Assembly: GCA_022841475.1 (NCBI GenBank)
Contig: JALHRJ010000025.1
Span: forward strand, 1 to 59,686
Length of the DNA stretch: 59,686 nt
Direction of reading: 5' to 3'
Origin: Cyclobacteriaceae bacterium
GTDB lineage: Bacteria > Bacteroidota > Bacteroidia > Cytophagales > Cyclobacteriaceae
The notes under the pieces are model-generated. The model was not told the DNA's origin and did not search any database. It saw only the letters and a program-made list of their open reading frames with translations. Of this stretch, positions 1 to 7,690 are shown piece by piece; positions within the stretch are counted from its first letter, which is position 1, and each line of letters opens with the position of its first letter. A program made the position numbers and the translations under genes.

Positions 1-155
1 ACATGAACTGTGCATGCGCCACATTGTGCAATTCCACAACCGTACTTAGTGCCAACAAGGCCCAGGCTATCCCGAAGCACCCAGAGCAAGGGTGTATCTG
101 AGGCTACATCTACATTGCGACTCTCACCGTTTACGTTAATTGAATAAGCTGCCAT
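1..155 (-). CDS. (2Fe-2S)-binding subunit of a xanthine dehydrogenase/isoquinoline 1-oxidoreductase family enzyme (5' part only)
   Basis: The minus strand from the ATG at 155 encodes about 51 residues starting [17 protein letters not shown] and running off the window edge. The ferredoxin-type cluster motif is visible as [14 protein letters not shown] (C-x4-C-x2-C), preceded by the usual '[17 protein letters not shown]' stretch. This is the electron-transfer subunit of molybdenum hydroxylases; the single-subunit form beginning this way is typical of IorA-like proteins that pair with a large molybdopterin subunit. The rest of the gene and any partner lie outside the window. The substrate cannot be told from this fragment. 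Family assignment is firm, subfamily less so. Confidence 0.85.
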   Translation of the reverse strand, partial: MAAYSINVNGESRNVDVASDTPLLWVLRDSLGLVGTKYGCGIAQCGACTVH

Positions 156-280
156 GATTTACTGTTGTTAAATGTGAAAAGCATTTTTGAGTATGGTAGG
201 AAATATAGGCAATTCTGACAGGAATTCTAACCAAAAAAATTTATGTAGCTGCATGGGTGGATGAATGGCAAGATAGGTAT

Positions 281-309
281 TGGGAATTGGGAATTGGGAA
301 TTGGGAATT
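281..309. repeat. Tandem heptamer repeat (TGGGAAT x4)
   Basis: Four perfect copies of the 7-bp unit TGGGAAT follow each other, with a decayed further copy after them. It lies in the 174-bp spacer between the [2Fe-2S] subunit gene start and the end of the DUF2236 gene. It does not code for anything visible. Such short arrays are slippage-prone and usually vary in copy number between strains. Confidence 0.9.
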
Positions 310-329
310 AGGGGAAAATCAGATATGGA

Positions 330-1148
330 TCACATACCTGCTAGCTGAGTCTGAGGCCTGCGTGTTATTTTCAAGTTATCCGATGATTTCCTATCCAGGT
401 CGCGGATTGCTTGTTTATACTTTGCGGGCAAAATAAGTTCTTTTATTGCACCATCCAGTTTTATCAGTCTGGCTAATTTATAGAGCGCCAGCACAGGGTA
501 CATCAATGAAAATCTTCGAAAGCCTAATAGGTGTTGCATATGAGCGGGTACAATTTGGTTTTGCACTTCAACCAGTATCCGGTAACGTACTGCTCCAAGA
601 TGTTTACGATATTGATTAAAAAGATCTTTGGTGTATGTACTGTGTTGTAGATTTTGCAATAAATGAGTCTGGCGCATGGATTGCCATTTCTCAAAACAAG
701 CTGGCAACCCGCTCAATTTCATCCGCGTGCCCAGGCGATGAAAGACCTGAAATACTTCGTTTTTTTCTGAATCCGTAAGCTTGCGTTCCAATACTTCAAA
801 CGACCGGATTGAATAATCGATCAGCATAAATAACACATCGCGATAGGCCCAATCGGGAATAGTTGCACCACGCTTGTCTTCTACTTGTGCGTGAATGTGG
901 GCCATGGCATCGATGGTGCGCAGCGCAGTTTCTTTTTCTGAAAACATTATAGCGCGTGCATACGAAACGGTAGAAAAAAGTCTGCCAATCGGATCGGCTG
1001 GAAGGCGACCCGTGAAGTACAGCCAGTCCACGGCTTTGTTAAGTGCAAACTCCGCGGCAGCTCCTGCAAAAATAAAAAGTACTGTATCACTCCTACCCCA
1101 GATCTTTCGCACAATGGAATGCTGATCAACAAAATATTCCTTGCTCAT
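330..1148 (-). CDS. DUF2236 / MpaB-type oxygenase-like protein
   Basis: A 272-residue soluble protein. The segment VDWLYFTGRLPADP, the histidine-bearing helix with AMAHIHAQV, the WAYRDVLFMLIDYSIRSFE stretch and the R(L/M)KLSGLP block match the DUF2236 fold shared by latex-clearing protein (rubber oxygenase) and MpaB-like heme proteins. In those relatives a histidine in this region ligates heme b; whether this protein binds heme is inference. The substrate is unknown. The start overlaps the stop of the upstream DUF2809 gene by 4 bp (1145-1148), so the two are probably translationally coupled. The family call is good; the biochemical role is open. Confidence 0.75.
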   Translation of the reverse strand: MSKEYFVDQHSIVRKIWGRSDTVLFIFAGAAAEFALNKAVDWLYFTGRLPADPIGRLFSTVSYARAIMFSEKETALRTIDAMAHIHAQVEDKRGATIPDWAYRDVLFMLIDYSIRSFEVLERKLTDSEKNEVFQVFHRLGTRMKLSGLPACFEKWQSMRQTHLLQNLQHSTYTKDLFNQYRKHLGAVRYRILVEVQNQIVPAHMQHLLGFRRFSLMYPVLALYKLARLIKLDGAIKELILPAKYKQAIRDLDRKSSDNLKITRRPQTQLAGM

Positions 1149-1522
1149 ACCGTTTTTTTCAACACTTGTTTCTCTACAACCAACACCATACCAATACCCA
1201 CCACATAGGCCAACAAATCTAGCCAGACGAATGAAGTACCCATAACAGTTCGCGCCAGATTTGATTTCTCCAACCCTAATACATTAACAATTTTGATGTA
1301 TTGAAGAAACTCTATAGCAAATGCGAAAAGCAAAACGCCCAGAGCCAATACAAAGTCCGGGAGGTTAAGAAATGATTTTACAAAACAATAGATAAGAATT
1401 ACCACCAGCACATCGCCTACATAGGGCCGCACAAAATTGTCGTGCACAAACAAGGCAATCACAACTTCAATCGCAAAAAGCAATACGGCCAGCGCAAAAT
1501 AGTTTCTGTTGAACCGTAACAT
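1145..1522 (-). CDS. DUF2809 family small membrane protein
   Basis: A 125-residue protein with about four hydrophobic segments and little else: an N-terminal helix after MLRFNRNYFALAV, a middle pair around residues 35-70 and a C-terminal helix before a basic tail (EKQVLKKTV). The segment YVGDVLVVILIYCFVKSF followed by an FAIEFLQ block and a GTSFVWLDLLAYVVGI block is the DUF2809 pattern, widespread in Bacteroidota and of unknown function. It overlaps the next gene by 4 bp, implying co-translation with the DUF2236 protein. Protein family likely; role unknown. Confidence 0.75.
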   Translation of the reverse strand: MLRFNRNYFALAVLLFAIEVVIALFVHDNFVRPYVGDVLVVILIYCFVKSFLNLPDFVLALGVLLFAFAIEFLQYIKIVNVLGLEKSNLARTVMGTSFVWLDLLAYVVGIGMVLVVEKQVLKKTV

Positions 1523-1546
1523 AGCTCGGACAGGAAATGCAAAGAA

Positions 1547-2119
1547 TTACATTTCCGATTTCTCAGGCGTTTGTTGCAGTGCCATATATCGAAACAACAA
1601 ACCCGAAATGCAATAAAGAAATGCGAAGAAAGCATTCACGGAAATAATTGCCGCTATTGAACTGCCCGGGTACGATTGCATGTTTGCCAGCAACGCAATT
1701 ACAGCAATCAATACAATTGAAAGCGCTGCACAAAACATCGTTAACTCCATTCCTTTTGCAGTAAACCGTGAGAAGTATGTGCCGATGATCACCACCGCTA
1801 TAACGCCAATGTACATTAAGTTGCCTGCATGAGGCCCGGCACCGATCAACCCAACCGCAAGGTTAACCCATATCAATAAAAACGTACTGCCAACGGCACC
1901 AGCAATAGCAGCGCGATGAATAAAGTTAGGTGCATACCGGGCTAACAAAACATAAGCAACTGCCATACTGAAAATAAGAATGCCCATAACAATGAAGTCA
2001 CCCACACCCCAGTCTACCTCTTGGGTAAACTGCATGGCAATAAGTGGTATGGATAAGATCAGTAAAGTAATTACTGCTGCACCGGGTATGGTATGGAGAA
2101 ATTTACTAAGGGTATTCAT
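1547..2119 (-). CDS. Uncharacterised integral membrane protein
   Basis: A 190-residue protein with about six hydrophobic helices spanning almost the whole chain and short polar loops such as RYAPNFIHR and FTAKGMELT. It carries no motif I can name. It sits 24 bp upstream of the DUF2809 gene on the same strand, so a three-gene minus-strand operon (2119 to 330) is likely. The intergenic region upstream (2120-2259) is AT-rich and shared with the divergent DUF4268 gene. Real gene by size, composition and context; no function proposed. Confidence 0.65.
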   Translation of the reverse strand: MNTLSKFLHTIPGAAVITLLILSIPLIAMQFTQEVDWGVGDFIVMGILIFSMAVAYVLLARYAPNFIHRAAIAGAVGSTFLLIWVNLAVGLIGAGPHAGNLMYIGVIAVVIIGTYFSRFTAKGMELTMFCAALSIVLIAVIALLANMQSYPGSSIAAIISVNAFFAFLYCISGLLFRYMALQQTPEKSEM

Positions 2120-2259
2120 AAAGGTGTTGTTTACATTGTGTTATGAGTTAACTACGATTCAAAAGTACTTTGCATTTAAAAGTAAAACAACAAATTGAGA
2201 GAAATTTTATTTAGGAGGGCGAATTTTAAAGAAAATGAGGGATTTGGTTACTTTACATC

Positions 2260-2718
2260 GTGTACACCCGCGAAAAATCATCCCGTTTACGACAAGAGTT
2301 CTGGACTACGTTTGGGCGATACATGAATCCTGTTCCCTCTTCTGGTGGAAACAAAGTGAACTGGATCAATTACCACACAGGTGTGCGTGAAGTGTACTTT
2401 CGCATGAATGCCGATGGGCATGAAGTGAGTATTGCCATCACCCTGGAACATCGCGAAGCAGCCATGCAGGAATTATACTTCGAACAGTTTACAGAACTAA
2501 AAACCCTACTTCATACCGAACTGCAGGAAGAATGGGTCTGGCAATTACATGACAAGAGCGACCCAGATCGGATGATCAGTCGCATTTACAAAACGCTGCC
2601 GAATGTTTCCGTCTACAACAAATCACACTGGCCGGATCTGATTTCATTTTTAAAGCCGCGCATCATCGCGCTCGACAGGTTCTGGGAAAATGCAAAGTAT
2701 AGGTTTGAAGGGTTGTGA
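2260..2718 (+). CDS. DUF4268 domain-containing protein
   Basis: A 152-residue soluble protein, almost entirely one DUF4268 domain: REFWTTFGRYM near the start, the NWINYHTGV segment, VYFRMNADGHEVSIAI and the closing FLKPRIIALDRFWENAKYRF. DUF4268 also occurs at the C terminus of larger endonuclease-like proteins; the stand-alone short form is common in Bacteroidota with no known role. The start is a GTG at 2260; the nearby ATG at 2235 is out of frame, so GTG appears genuine. The gene is divergent from the membrane-protein operon to its left. Confidence 0.75.
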   Translation: MYTREKSSRLRQEFWTTFGRYMNPVPSSGGNKVNWINYHTGVREVYFRMNADGHEVSIAITLEHREAAMQELYFEQFTELKTLLHTELQEEWVWQLHDKSDPDRMISRIYKTLPNVSVYNKSHWPDLISFLKPRIIALDRFWENAKYRFEGL

Positions 2719-2748
2719 TTGGTTTAAATTCATAACAGGTTGGAATTA

Positions 2749-2816
2749 TCTCTCTGTGTTTTCTCCGTGATCTCAGTGGTGAAAAAGGCTTTAACCACAG
2801 AGGGTCACTGAGAATA
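2749..2816. repeat. Dispersed imperfect palindrome ('CTCTGTG...CCACAGAG' type)
   Basis: Between the DUF4268 stop and the hrpB stop lies a stretch reading tctctctgtgttttctccg and, after a short loop, aaccacagagggtcactgag. The two halves are imperfect reverse complements (ctcagtggt against accacagag). The same style of element, built from 'CTCTGTG / TTAGTGGT' words, recurs at about 43170-43258 and 43583-43668 in this window. I recognise it as a non-coding repeat type commonly found between genes in Bacteroidota and other phyla; its mechanism of spread is not visible here. Confidence 0.65.
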
Positions 2817-2825
2817 TTTTATTCA

Positions 2826-5345
2826 TTAAGGTGTCCTTCGTTTCGCCCCCCTAACCGCTTCAGCCGTCCACGGGTCTTCGGGCCAATGGTGTCGGGGGTA
2901 TCGCATGCGTAACTCCTTCCGAACATCATGATAGGTAGTCTGCCAGAAACTTTTTAAGTCTTGCGTTACCTGCACAGGTTTATAGCCGGGTGATAGTAAA
3001 TGCAACAAAACTTTCGTTCGACCTTCATTCACCGTGGGAGTTTCCAGCAAACCAAACATTTCCTGCAGTCGTACTTCAATGACCGGTGGCCGGCCATCTA
3101 TAAAATAAGTTACCTTGATTTGCGAACCGCTTGGAACCAGCAACCGTACAGGCGCAAGTTTATCCAACTTGTTTGCCAACTCCCACGGCAACAAACCCGC
3201 TACTATGTTTTGTAAATCGAGCCGCTGAAAGTCGATTCGCTTTGATACTTGTGAAAGATACGGTGCCAGCCATTCTTCGGCAGTTTGTAACAGATGCGCA
3301 TCACTTACATCGGGCCAGTTTTCATCCGGTCGCCAACTTCGTACATTTTGTACACGCGCCTGCCATTCCTGTTGCGCTTCGCTCCAGCCTAACAATTTTA
3401 ATCCTTCCACTCGCAGTGCATCGCATAAAATTTTAATGCGCTGTTCATCCGCAATTTTTGTGAGTGGTTTAGTCGAAAGTATTGTATTGCCAATTCGTTT
3501 CTCCAGCGCGGCAACGATCATCCCCCGTTCTCCATCCCAGATAACTGTTTCAATTTCCTGGGCACGGTGGAGTAAATCTTTTCCGTTTAACGGTGCTGCT
3601 AAGAATATTCTTCCTTCATTGTTTCCAGCATCGAGATGGGCAACCGAAAGCCACAACTCACGCATCAACGGATCGTGATCAGGTAACTTGACAATGCGTC
3701 CATTGGCTAATTTATAACGCACGCTTTGTTTACCCTGTTGTTGTGCGATGCGTTCGGGATACGCTTCAGCTACCAATCTTCCCACTTCGGTATCAATCGC
3801 TGCTCGGTTATCTACTTCGAGTTTAAAAATCCTACGCCATGAAGCAGCAAGTCGTTCAATTCGCTCCAATACATTTCGTTCCGCAGTAACGCGCTCACCA
3901 CTTCGCCATTTGCGCAATACTTCAATACGCAAGGATAAATCGGCACCCGATTCTTTGGGTAAAGGATCGCGTTCTTCGAGAACGGCAGCGATGTCGGAAG
4001 AAAGCCCCTCACCCATCTCGCCCCGTCCGTTTGGGACACCCCTCTCCCGGGGGACTAGGGAAGGTGGTGTAGCCAGTAACATATGTGCGATGCGTGGGTG
4101 TGTTGGTAATTTCAGCATCTCTTTGCCCCGCGCAGTAATTTTATTTCCATCCAACGCTTCGAGGCTTTGCAACAACTCGCGGGCTTGATTCAGTGCTCCT
4201 TCGGGTGGTGGCGTGATCCACGTAAGTTCATTGAGGTTTTGTATTCCCCAATTAGCAAGCTCCAAAACAAATGAAGCGAGGTCTGCTTCCAGAATTTCAG
4301 GTTGCCGTGTGAGTTGTAAAGTATGATGCGTTGCCTCCAACCATAACCGATAACAAACTCCGGGACCCATTCGTGCAGCTCGACCTGCCCGTTGATCTGC
4401 CGCATCTTTGGTAACACGCACTGTTTCCAATCGGGTGAGTCCACTACGGGGATCAAATCGCGGTACACGCGAATAACCTGAATCCACTACCGTTGTAATA
4501 CCTTCAATAGTCAGTGAGGTCTCAGCGATAGAAGTAGCGAGCACTATTTTTCGTACCCCTTGCGGATGTGGAAGGATTGCTTCCTGTTGTTTCTTGAAAG
4601 GAAGATCGCCATAAAGCGGAACTACCTGTGCAGAAACATTTTCTTGTTCCAACATGCCTGCTACACGCTGGATTTCTCCTGCTCCCGGTAAAAAGACAAG
4701 CACATCTCCACGCTGTTCACTCAATGCTTTTTTTATTATTCGGGCCGTAGAAACGGAAATCGAATCGTTCTTATCCGGTGCGTTATACTTTATCGTGTTT
4801 GGAAATTGTCGGCCTAAACTGGTGAGTATCGGAGCCTGATTCAGCATAGCAGAAATTTTTTCACCATCCAGTGTGGCTGACATAATGAGGATGCGTAAAT
4901 CATCGCGCAGAATATGTTGTGATTGTGTACAAAGTGCCAGTGCAAGATCAGCCTGCAAACTACGCTCGTGAAATTCATCAAAGATCACCAGTCCCACTCC
5001 TTCCAATGAATTATCCGATTGAATCATGCGGGTAAGTATCCCTTCGGTTACAACTTCAATCCGGGTTTTAGAACTAACCACATTTTCAAATCGCACGCGG
5101 TATCCTATGGTTTGCCCGATGTCTTCTTCCAATAAATTAGCCATCCGGATTGCTACTGAACGCGCAGCGAGTCGTCTGGGCTCGAGCATAATGATCTTCT
5201 TATCGGTAAGCCAAATTTCATTTAACAATTGCAGTGGCAGGATGGTACTCTTGCCCGCACCGGGTGGTGCCTGTAAGATGATGGTTTTCTTTTGAATGAA
5301 TGTTTCTTTTAGCTGCGGAACAACTTCGAGTACGGGGTATTCCAT
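2826..5345 (-). CDS. hrpB: ATP-dependent helicase HrpB, with a repeat-derived insertion
   Basis: An 839-residue DEAH/RHA-type helicase. Visible motifs are Walker A APPGAGKST (26-34), EPRRLAARS (55-63), the Walker B box DEFHERS (123-129), MSATL (155-159), motif V TSIAETSLTIEG and motif VI QRAGRAARMGPG (318-329). After the helicase-associated region comes the HrpB-specific C-terminal domain. Length and start (MEYPVLEVVPQLKE) fit the family; HrpB's cellular role is not well defined. Odd feature: residues about 427-447 (PPSLVPRERGVPNGRGEMGEG) do not belong to the family pattern HMLL...DIAAVLEERDP and are encoded by a dispersed repeat (see the repeat at 4005-4067). The reading frame stays open throughout. 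Confidence 0.93.
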   Translation of the reverse strand: MEYPVLEVVPQLKETFIQKKTIILQAPPGAGKSTILPLQLLNEIWLTDKKIIMLEPRRLAARSVAIRMANLLEEDIGQTIGYRVRFENVVSSKTRIEVVTEGILTRMIQSDNSLEGVGLVIFDEFHERSLQADLALALCTQSQHILRDDLRILIMSATLDGEKISAMLNQAPILTSLGRQFPNTIKYNAPDKNDSISVSTARIIKKALSEQRGDVLVFLPGAGEIQRVAGMLEQENVSAQVVPLYGDLPFKKQQEAILPHPQGVRKIVLATSIAETSLTIEGITTVVDSGYSRVPRFDPRSGLTRLETVRVTKDAADQRAGRAARMGPGVCYRLWLEATHHTLQLTRQPEILEADLASFVLELANWGIQNLNELTWITPPPEGALNQARELLQSLEALDGNKITARGKEMLKLPTHPRIAHMLLATPPSLVPRERGVPNGRGEMGEGLSSDIAAVLEERDPLPKESGADLSLRIEVLRKWRSGERVTAERNVLERIERLAASWRRIFKLEVDNRAAIDTEVGRLVAEAYPERIAQQQGKQSVRYKLANGRIVKLPDHDPLMRELWLSVAHLDAGNNEGRIFLAAPLNGKDLLHRAQEIETVIWDGERGMIVAALEKRIGNTILSTKPLTKIADEQRIKILCDALRVEGLKLLGWSEAQQEWQARVQNVRSWRPDENWPDVSDAHLLQTAEEWLAPYLSQVSKRIDFQRLDLQNIVAGLLPWELANKLDKLAPVRLLVPSGSQIKVTYFIDGRPPVIEVRLQEMFGLLETPTVNEGRTKVLLHLLSPGYKPVQVTQDLKSFWQTTYHDVRKELRMRYPRHHWPEDPWTAEAVRGAKRRTP
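4005..4067. repeat. Dispersed GC-rich palindromic repeat inserted in frame in hrpB
   Basis: This stretch reads cccctcacccatctcg, then ttgggacacccctctcccgg, then a run ending ggtggtgta. It is GC-rich and unlike the surrounding coding sequence. Its core cacccctctccc (4037-4048) is identical to the core at 24523-24534 of the intergenic repeat at 24496-24587, and both cores are preceded by ttggg with a one-base difference. A shorter relative lies at 40984-41026. The stretch is a multiple of three and adds roughly 20 residues to HrpB without a stop. The identification of a common family rests on visual comparison. Confidence 0.75.
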
Positions 5346-5380
5346 GACTGCAAGATAAGGTAGTTGACGGTAAACAAGTT

Positions 5381-5454
5381 ATCGGTGGTCGGTATTCGGG
5401 GAAACGGTGATCAGTAACAAGAAGCTAGAAACTAGTAACCAGCGGCTAGTGAAT
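5381..5454. repeat. Low-complexity dispersed element (aacaag / actagtaac type)
   Basis: A spacer built of short near-repeats: atcggtggtcggtattcggg, then gatcagtaacaagaagctag, aaactagtaaccagcggctag. It resembles the longer array of ggcaataagcag and caagtaacaagtaac words at 20984-21083. It sits between hrpB and the 3' end of the next minus-strand gene, whose stop codon falls inside it. No coding function or clear hairpin was seen. Confidence 0.5.
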
Positions 5455-5862
5455 ATCCACATGATACACATCCAATTCATTGCGTTTGATGCCCGACACA
5501 AAGAACCCACCCGACTGAGGAATATCTTCCAGCAGATCAAAGACTTTGCAATCTTTTGGCAGGGCCGAGAAGATCAATAAAAACGAGAATGTTTTTTTAC
5601 CCGGAATGATGGTCCACTGCGGAGCATATGAAATATTCTCGGCATGAATCAATTCACTGCGCGCGCCACTTGCCTTGTCAATCAAAAAGGTGGAGCGCCA
5701 AACCCGAATCAGCATTTCATCCAGATTATTTTTAAAATAACAATGCACATAAACATGAGCATCTTCCAATACACCAGGATCAATGGAAGTTAAAACTTCC
5801 GTTTCTACAACGGGTTTGGTTACTGGTTCTTTTATAATGGGGGCTGCTAAAATCGGGGACAT
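5446..5862 (-). CDS. Conserved hypothetical protein, probably beta-rich
   Basis: About 138 residues when started at the ATG at 5862 (MSPILAAPIIKEPVTKP). A longer reading frame from 5901 overlaps the end of the upstream DUF1295 gene; the internal ATG lies 8 bp after that gene's stop and is the better start. After a Pro/Val/Thr-rich N-terminal tail come alternating hydrophobic strands (HVYVHCYFKNN, IRVWRSTFLID, FSFLLIFSAL, GGFFVSGIKRN). I do not recognise a named family, and there is no signal peptide. Co-transcription with the DUF1295 gene is likely. Confidence 0.6.
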   Translation of the reverse strand: MSPILAAPIIKEPVTKPVVETEVLTSIDPGVLEDAHVYVHCYFKNNLDEMLIRVWRSTFLIDKASGARSELIHAENISYAPQWTIIPGKKTFSFLLIFSALPKDCKVFDLLEDIPQSGGFFVSGIKRNELDVYHVDIH

Positions 5863-5869
5863 TTTTATT

Positions 5870-6646
5870 TCACTTCCGTGGAATCCAGGGTAAAAATGCA
5901 TTGGTTTTGCGAATATACTCGCTGTATTCTGGTTTGGTAGTTTTCAGCGATCGTTCGAGCATAGCTACACCTGAAACTTTTAACAACAGAAACGTCATCA
6001 ACACAGAACCCAATACCGGCCAATAACTTTCTGCGGCAACGCTAAACAACCCAAACCCCCACCATACACAAGCGTCACCAAAATAGTTAGGATGACGCGT
6101 ATAACGCCAGAAGCCTGTATTCAAAACTTTCCCATTATTGGCAGGATTTGATTTAAACTTTACGAGTTGGTAGTCACCACCGGCTTCAAAAATAAATCCA
6201 ACAAGCCAAAAACAGATAGCGATTCCGTCAAGCCACCCAGGTTGTTGATCATAATAATGTGCGGATAGTAAGGGTGCCGAAATCAGCCACAATAAAACCC
6301 CTTGCAAAACAAACACCTGAAAAAAACTTACCCACCAATAACGATGTGCACCATACTCCTTTCTAAACTGAGCATACCTATAATCTTCCGGCTTACCATA
6401 ACTACGCCACAGCAAATAGGCAAAGAGACGTAAGCCCCAGATTGTTACCAGCGTCAGCACGATTATTTTTCTTAACGATTCATTCGCTGTTGATAGATGA
6501 TAATAACCGGCAACGACCACAAATCCCAAGCCCCAGCAGGGATCGGCAATACTTGCCTTTTTTATGACAAGACTTACTACCCAAACTGCTACCATAAAAC
6601 CAAGGATAAGCAGCAATCCCTTTCCATAAATGGTTAAAAATTCCAT
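5870..6646 (-). CDS. DUF1295 / steroid 5-alpha-reductase-like membrane enzyme
   Basis: A 258-residue polytopic membrane protein. Diagnostic blocks are KASIADPCWGLGFV, RYAQFRKEYGAHRYWW, and the C-terminal LNTGFWRYTRHPNYFGD...WWG signature of the DUF1295/ICMT-like superfamily, where the RHPNYFG stretch contributes to NADPH or SAM binding. About six to seven helices are visible. The substrate of bacterial DUF1295 proteins is mostly unknown. The gene precedes the small hypothetical protein at 5862 with an 8-bp gap. Confidence 0.85.
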   Translation of the reverse strand: MEFLTIYGKGLLLILGFMVAVWVVSLVIKKASIADPCWGLGFVVVAGYYHLSTANESLRKIIVLTLVTIWGLRLFAYLLWRSYGKPEDYRYAQFRKEYGAHRYWWVSFFQVFVLQGVLLWLISAPLLSAHYYDQQPGWLDGIAICFWLVGFIFEAGGDYQLVKFKSNPANNGKVLNTGFWRYTRHPNYFGDACVWWGFGLFSVAAESYWPVLGSVLMTFLLLKVSGVAMLERSLKTTKPEYSEYIRKTNAFLPWIPRK

Positions 6647-6752
6647 GGGAGTTAAACTCTATTGAGGTTGTATTCTTCAACAAGTTGAACAAAATATTGT
6701 TGATACTTGAATTTCACTATATTGTATTTTGTTCTCATGTAATTAATTACGC

Positions 6753-7238
6753 ATGGCTGCTTTACTGATCAGTAGTTTTGAGGAATTCGCAACCTATAAT
6801 GGCAAGGAACTTGGGGTTTCTGAGTACCTGAAAATCACCCAGGAGCAAATCAATCTGTTTGCCGATGCCACGCTGGATCATCAGTGGATTCATACCGATC
6901 CAAAGCGAGCCGCGACCGAAACTCAATTTAAAAGTACCATTGCCCATGGGTATCTTACACTGTCCCTGGTTCCTCACTTATGGGATCAGATTGCCGAATT
7001 CAGAAACATCAAGATGATGATCAACTATGGCATTGAGAAGTTTAAGTTCAATCAGCCAGTCTTGGTAAACAACGAAGTAAGGTTACTTGCGAAACTTCAC
7101 TCCATTGCCAACCTGCGCGGTATCACTAAATTTGAAGTTGATGTAACCCTGGAGATCAAAGATAATCCCAAACCCGCGTTCAATGGATTATTGGTATTCC
7201 TGTATCACTTTCATCCCGCCTCGGGTTCGCCTTCATAA
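6753..7238 (+). CDS. MaoC-family (R)-specific enoyl-CoA hydratase-like protein
   Basis: A 161-residue hot-dog-fold protein. The hydratase-2 signature is clear: FADATLDHQWIHTDP, with the catalytic Asp/His pair (D..H), followed by STIAHGYLTLSL. The order and length match single-domain MaoC/NodN-type dehydratases acting on (R)-3-hydroxyacyl thioesters. The start MAALLISSFEEF is preceded by an AT-rich leader. Its 3' end overlaps the convergent SRPBCC gene by 28 bp (7211-7238). The physiological substrate cannot be inferred from context. Confidence 0.87.
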   Translation: MAALLISSFEEFATYNGKELGVSEYLKITQEQINLFADATLDHQWIHTDPKRAATETQFKSTIAHGYLTLSLVPHLWDQIAEFRNIKMMINYGIEKFKFNQPVLVNNEVRLLAKLHSIANLRGITKFEVDVTLEIKDNPKPAFNGLLVFLYHFHPASGSPS

Positions 7239-7612
7239 AACTCAGCCAGCGAACCAAAGTAAGCATCATTCCAACCCTCAACAATATCATCATAATCCAC
7301 ATCAGGAATATTGGTATGTCTTAATTCCACGGAAGTGCCTTGAGCATGTGGATGTAGTTTAATGGTTACGATTGAAACCTCTGGTTGATCGCCAAAGTAC
7401 CATTGCTGCACGATCTTCTTATCCTTTTCGAACTCAAGATTTTTGCCGACAATACTGCCATCCCACAAAGAAAATTCAGATTCGGGTTCGGCCTTCATTT
7501 CGGCAATATCTCCACTCCATAGTTGAATAGTGGCTTCTGTGGTAAGGGCCAGGTAGACCTGATCGGGCGCAGCCGGGATAATAAAGTATTTTTTGAAATC
7601 TTTCATTGCCAT
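7211..7612 (-). CDS. SRPBCC / START-like (AHSA1-type) protein
   Basis: A 133-residue single-domain protein with the AHSA1-like pattern: KKYFIIPAAPDQVYLALTT at the start, LWSGDIAEM, FSLWDGSIVGKNLEFEKDKKIVQQW, and a closing amphipathic helix EGWNDAYFGSLAEFYEGE. The family folds as a helix-grip cavity that binds hydrophobic ligands or chaperone partners; no specific role is predicted. The true start may be the second Met (7606, MKDFKKYF). The end overlaps the convergent MaoC gene by 28 bp, so both C termini are encoded by the same bases on opposite strands. Confidence 0.85.
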   Translation of the reverse strand: MAMKDFKKYFIIPAAPDQVYLALTTEATIQLWSGDIAEMKAEPESEFSLWDGSIVGKNLEFEKDKKIVQQWYFGDQPEVSIVTIKLHPHAQGTSVELRHTNIPDVDYDDIVEGWNDAYFGSLAEFYEGEPEAG

Positions 7613-7690
7613 AAAGATACTTCTTTCCTTAAAAGACTTATTTCTGTTCTGTATTTTTAGGCCGGTTTTTACCTGAACCTACAAGAACCC

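Noticed and set aside
3131..4188. Several plus-strand open frames opposite hrpB (for example 3436-3678 and 3748-4188)
   Set aside because: They lie antisense to the conserved HrpB coding sequence, have no recognisable domains and have low-complexity Ser/Arg-rich translations.
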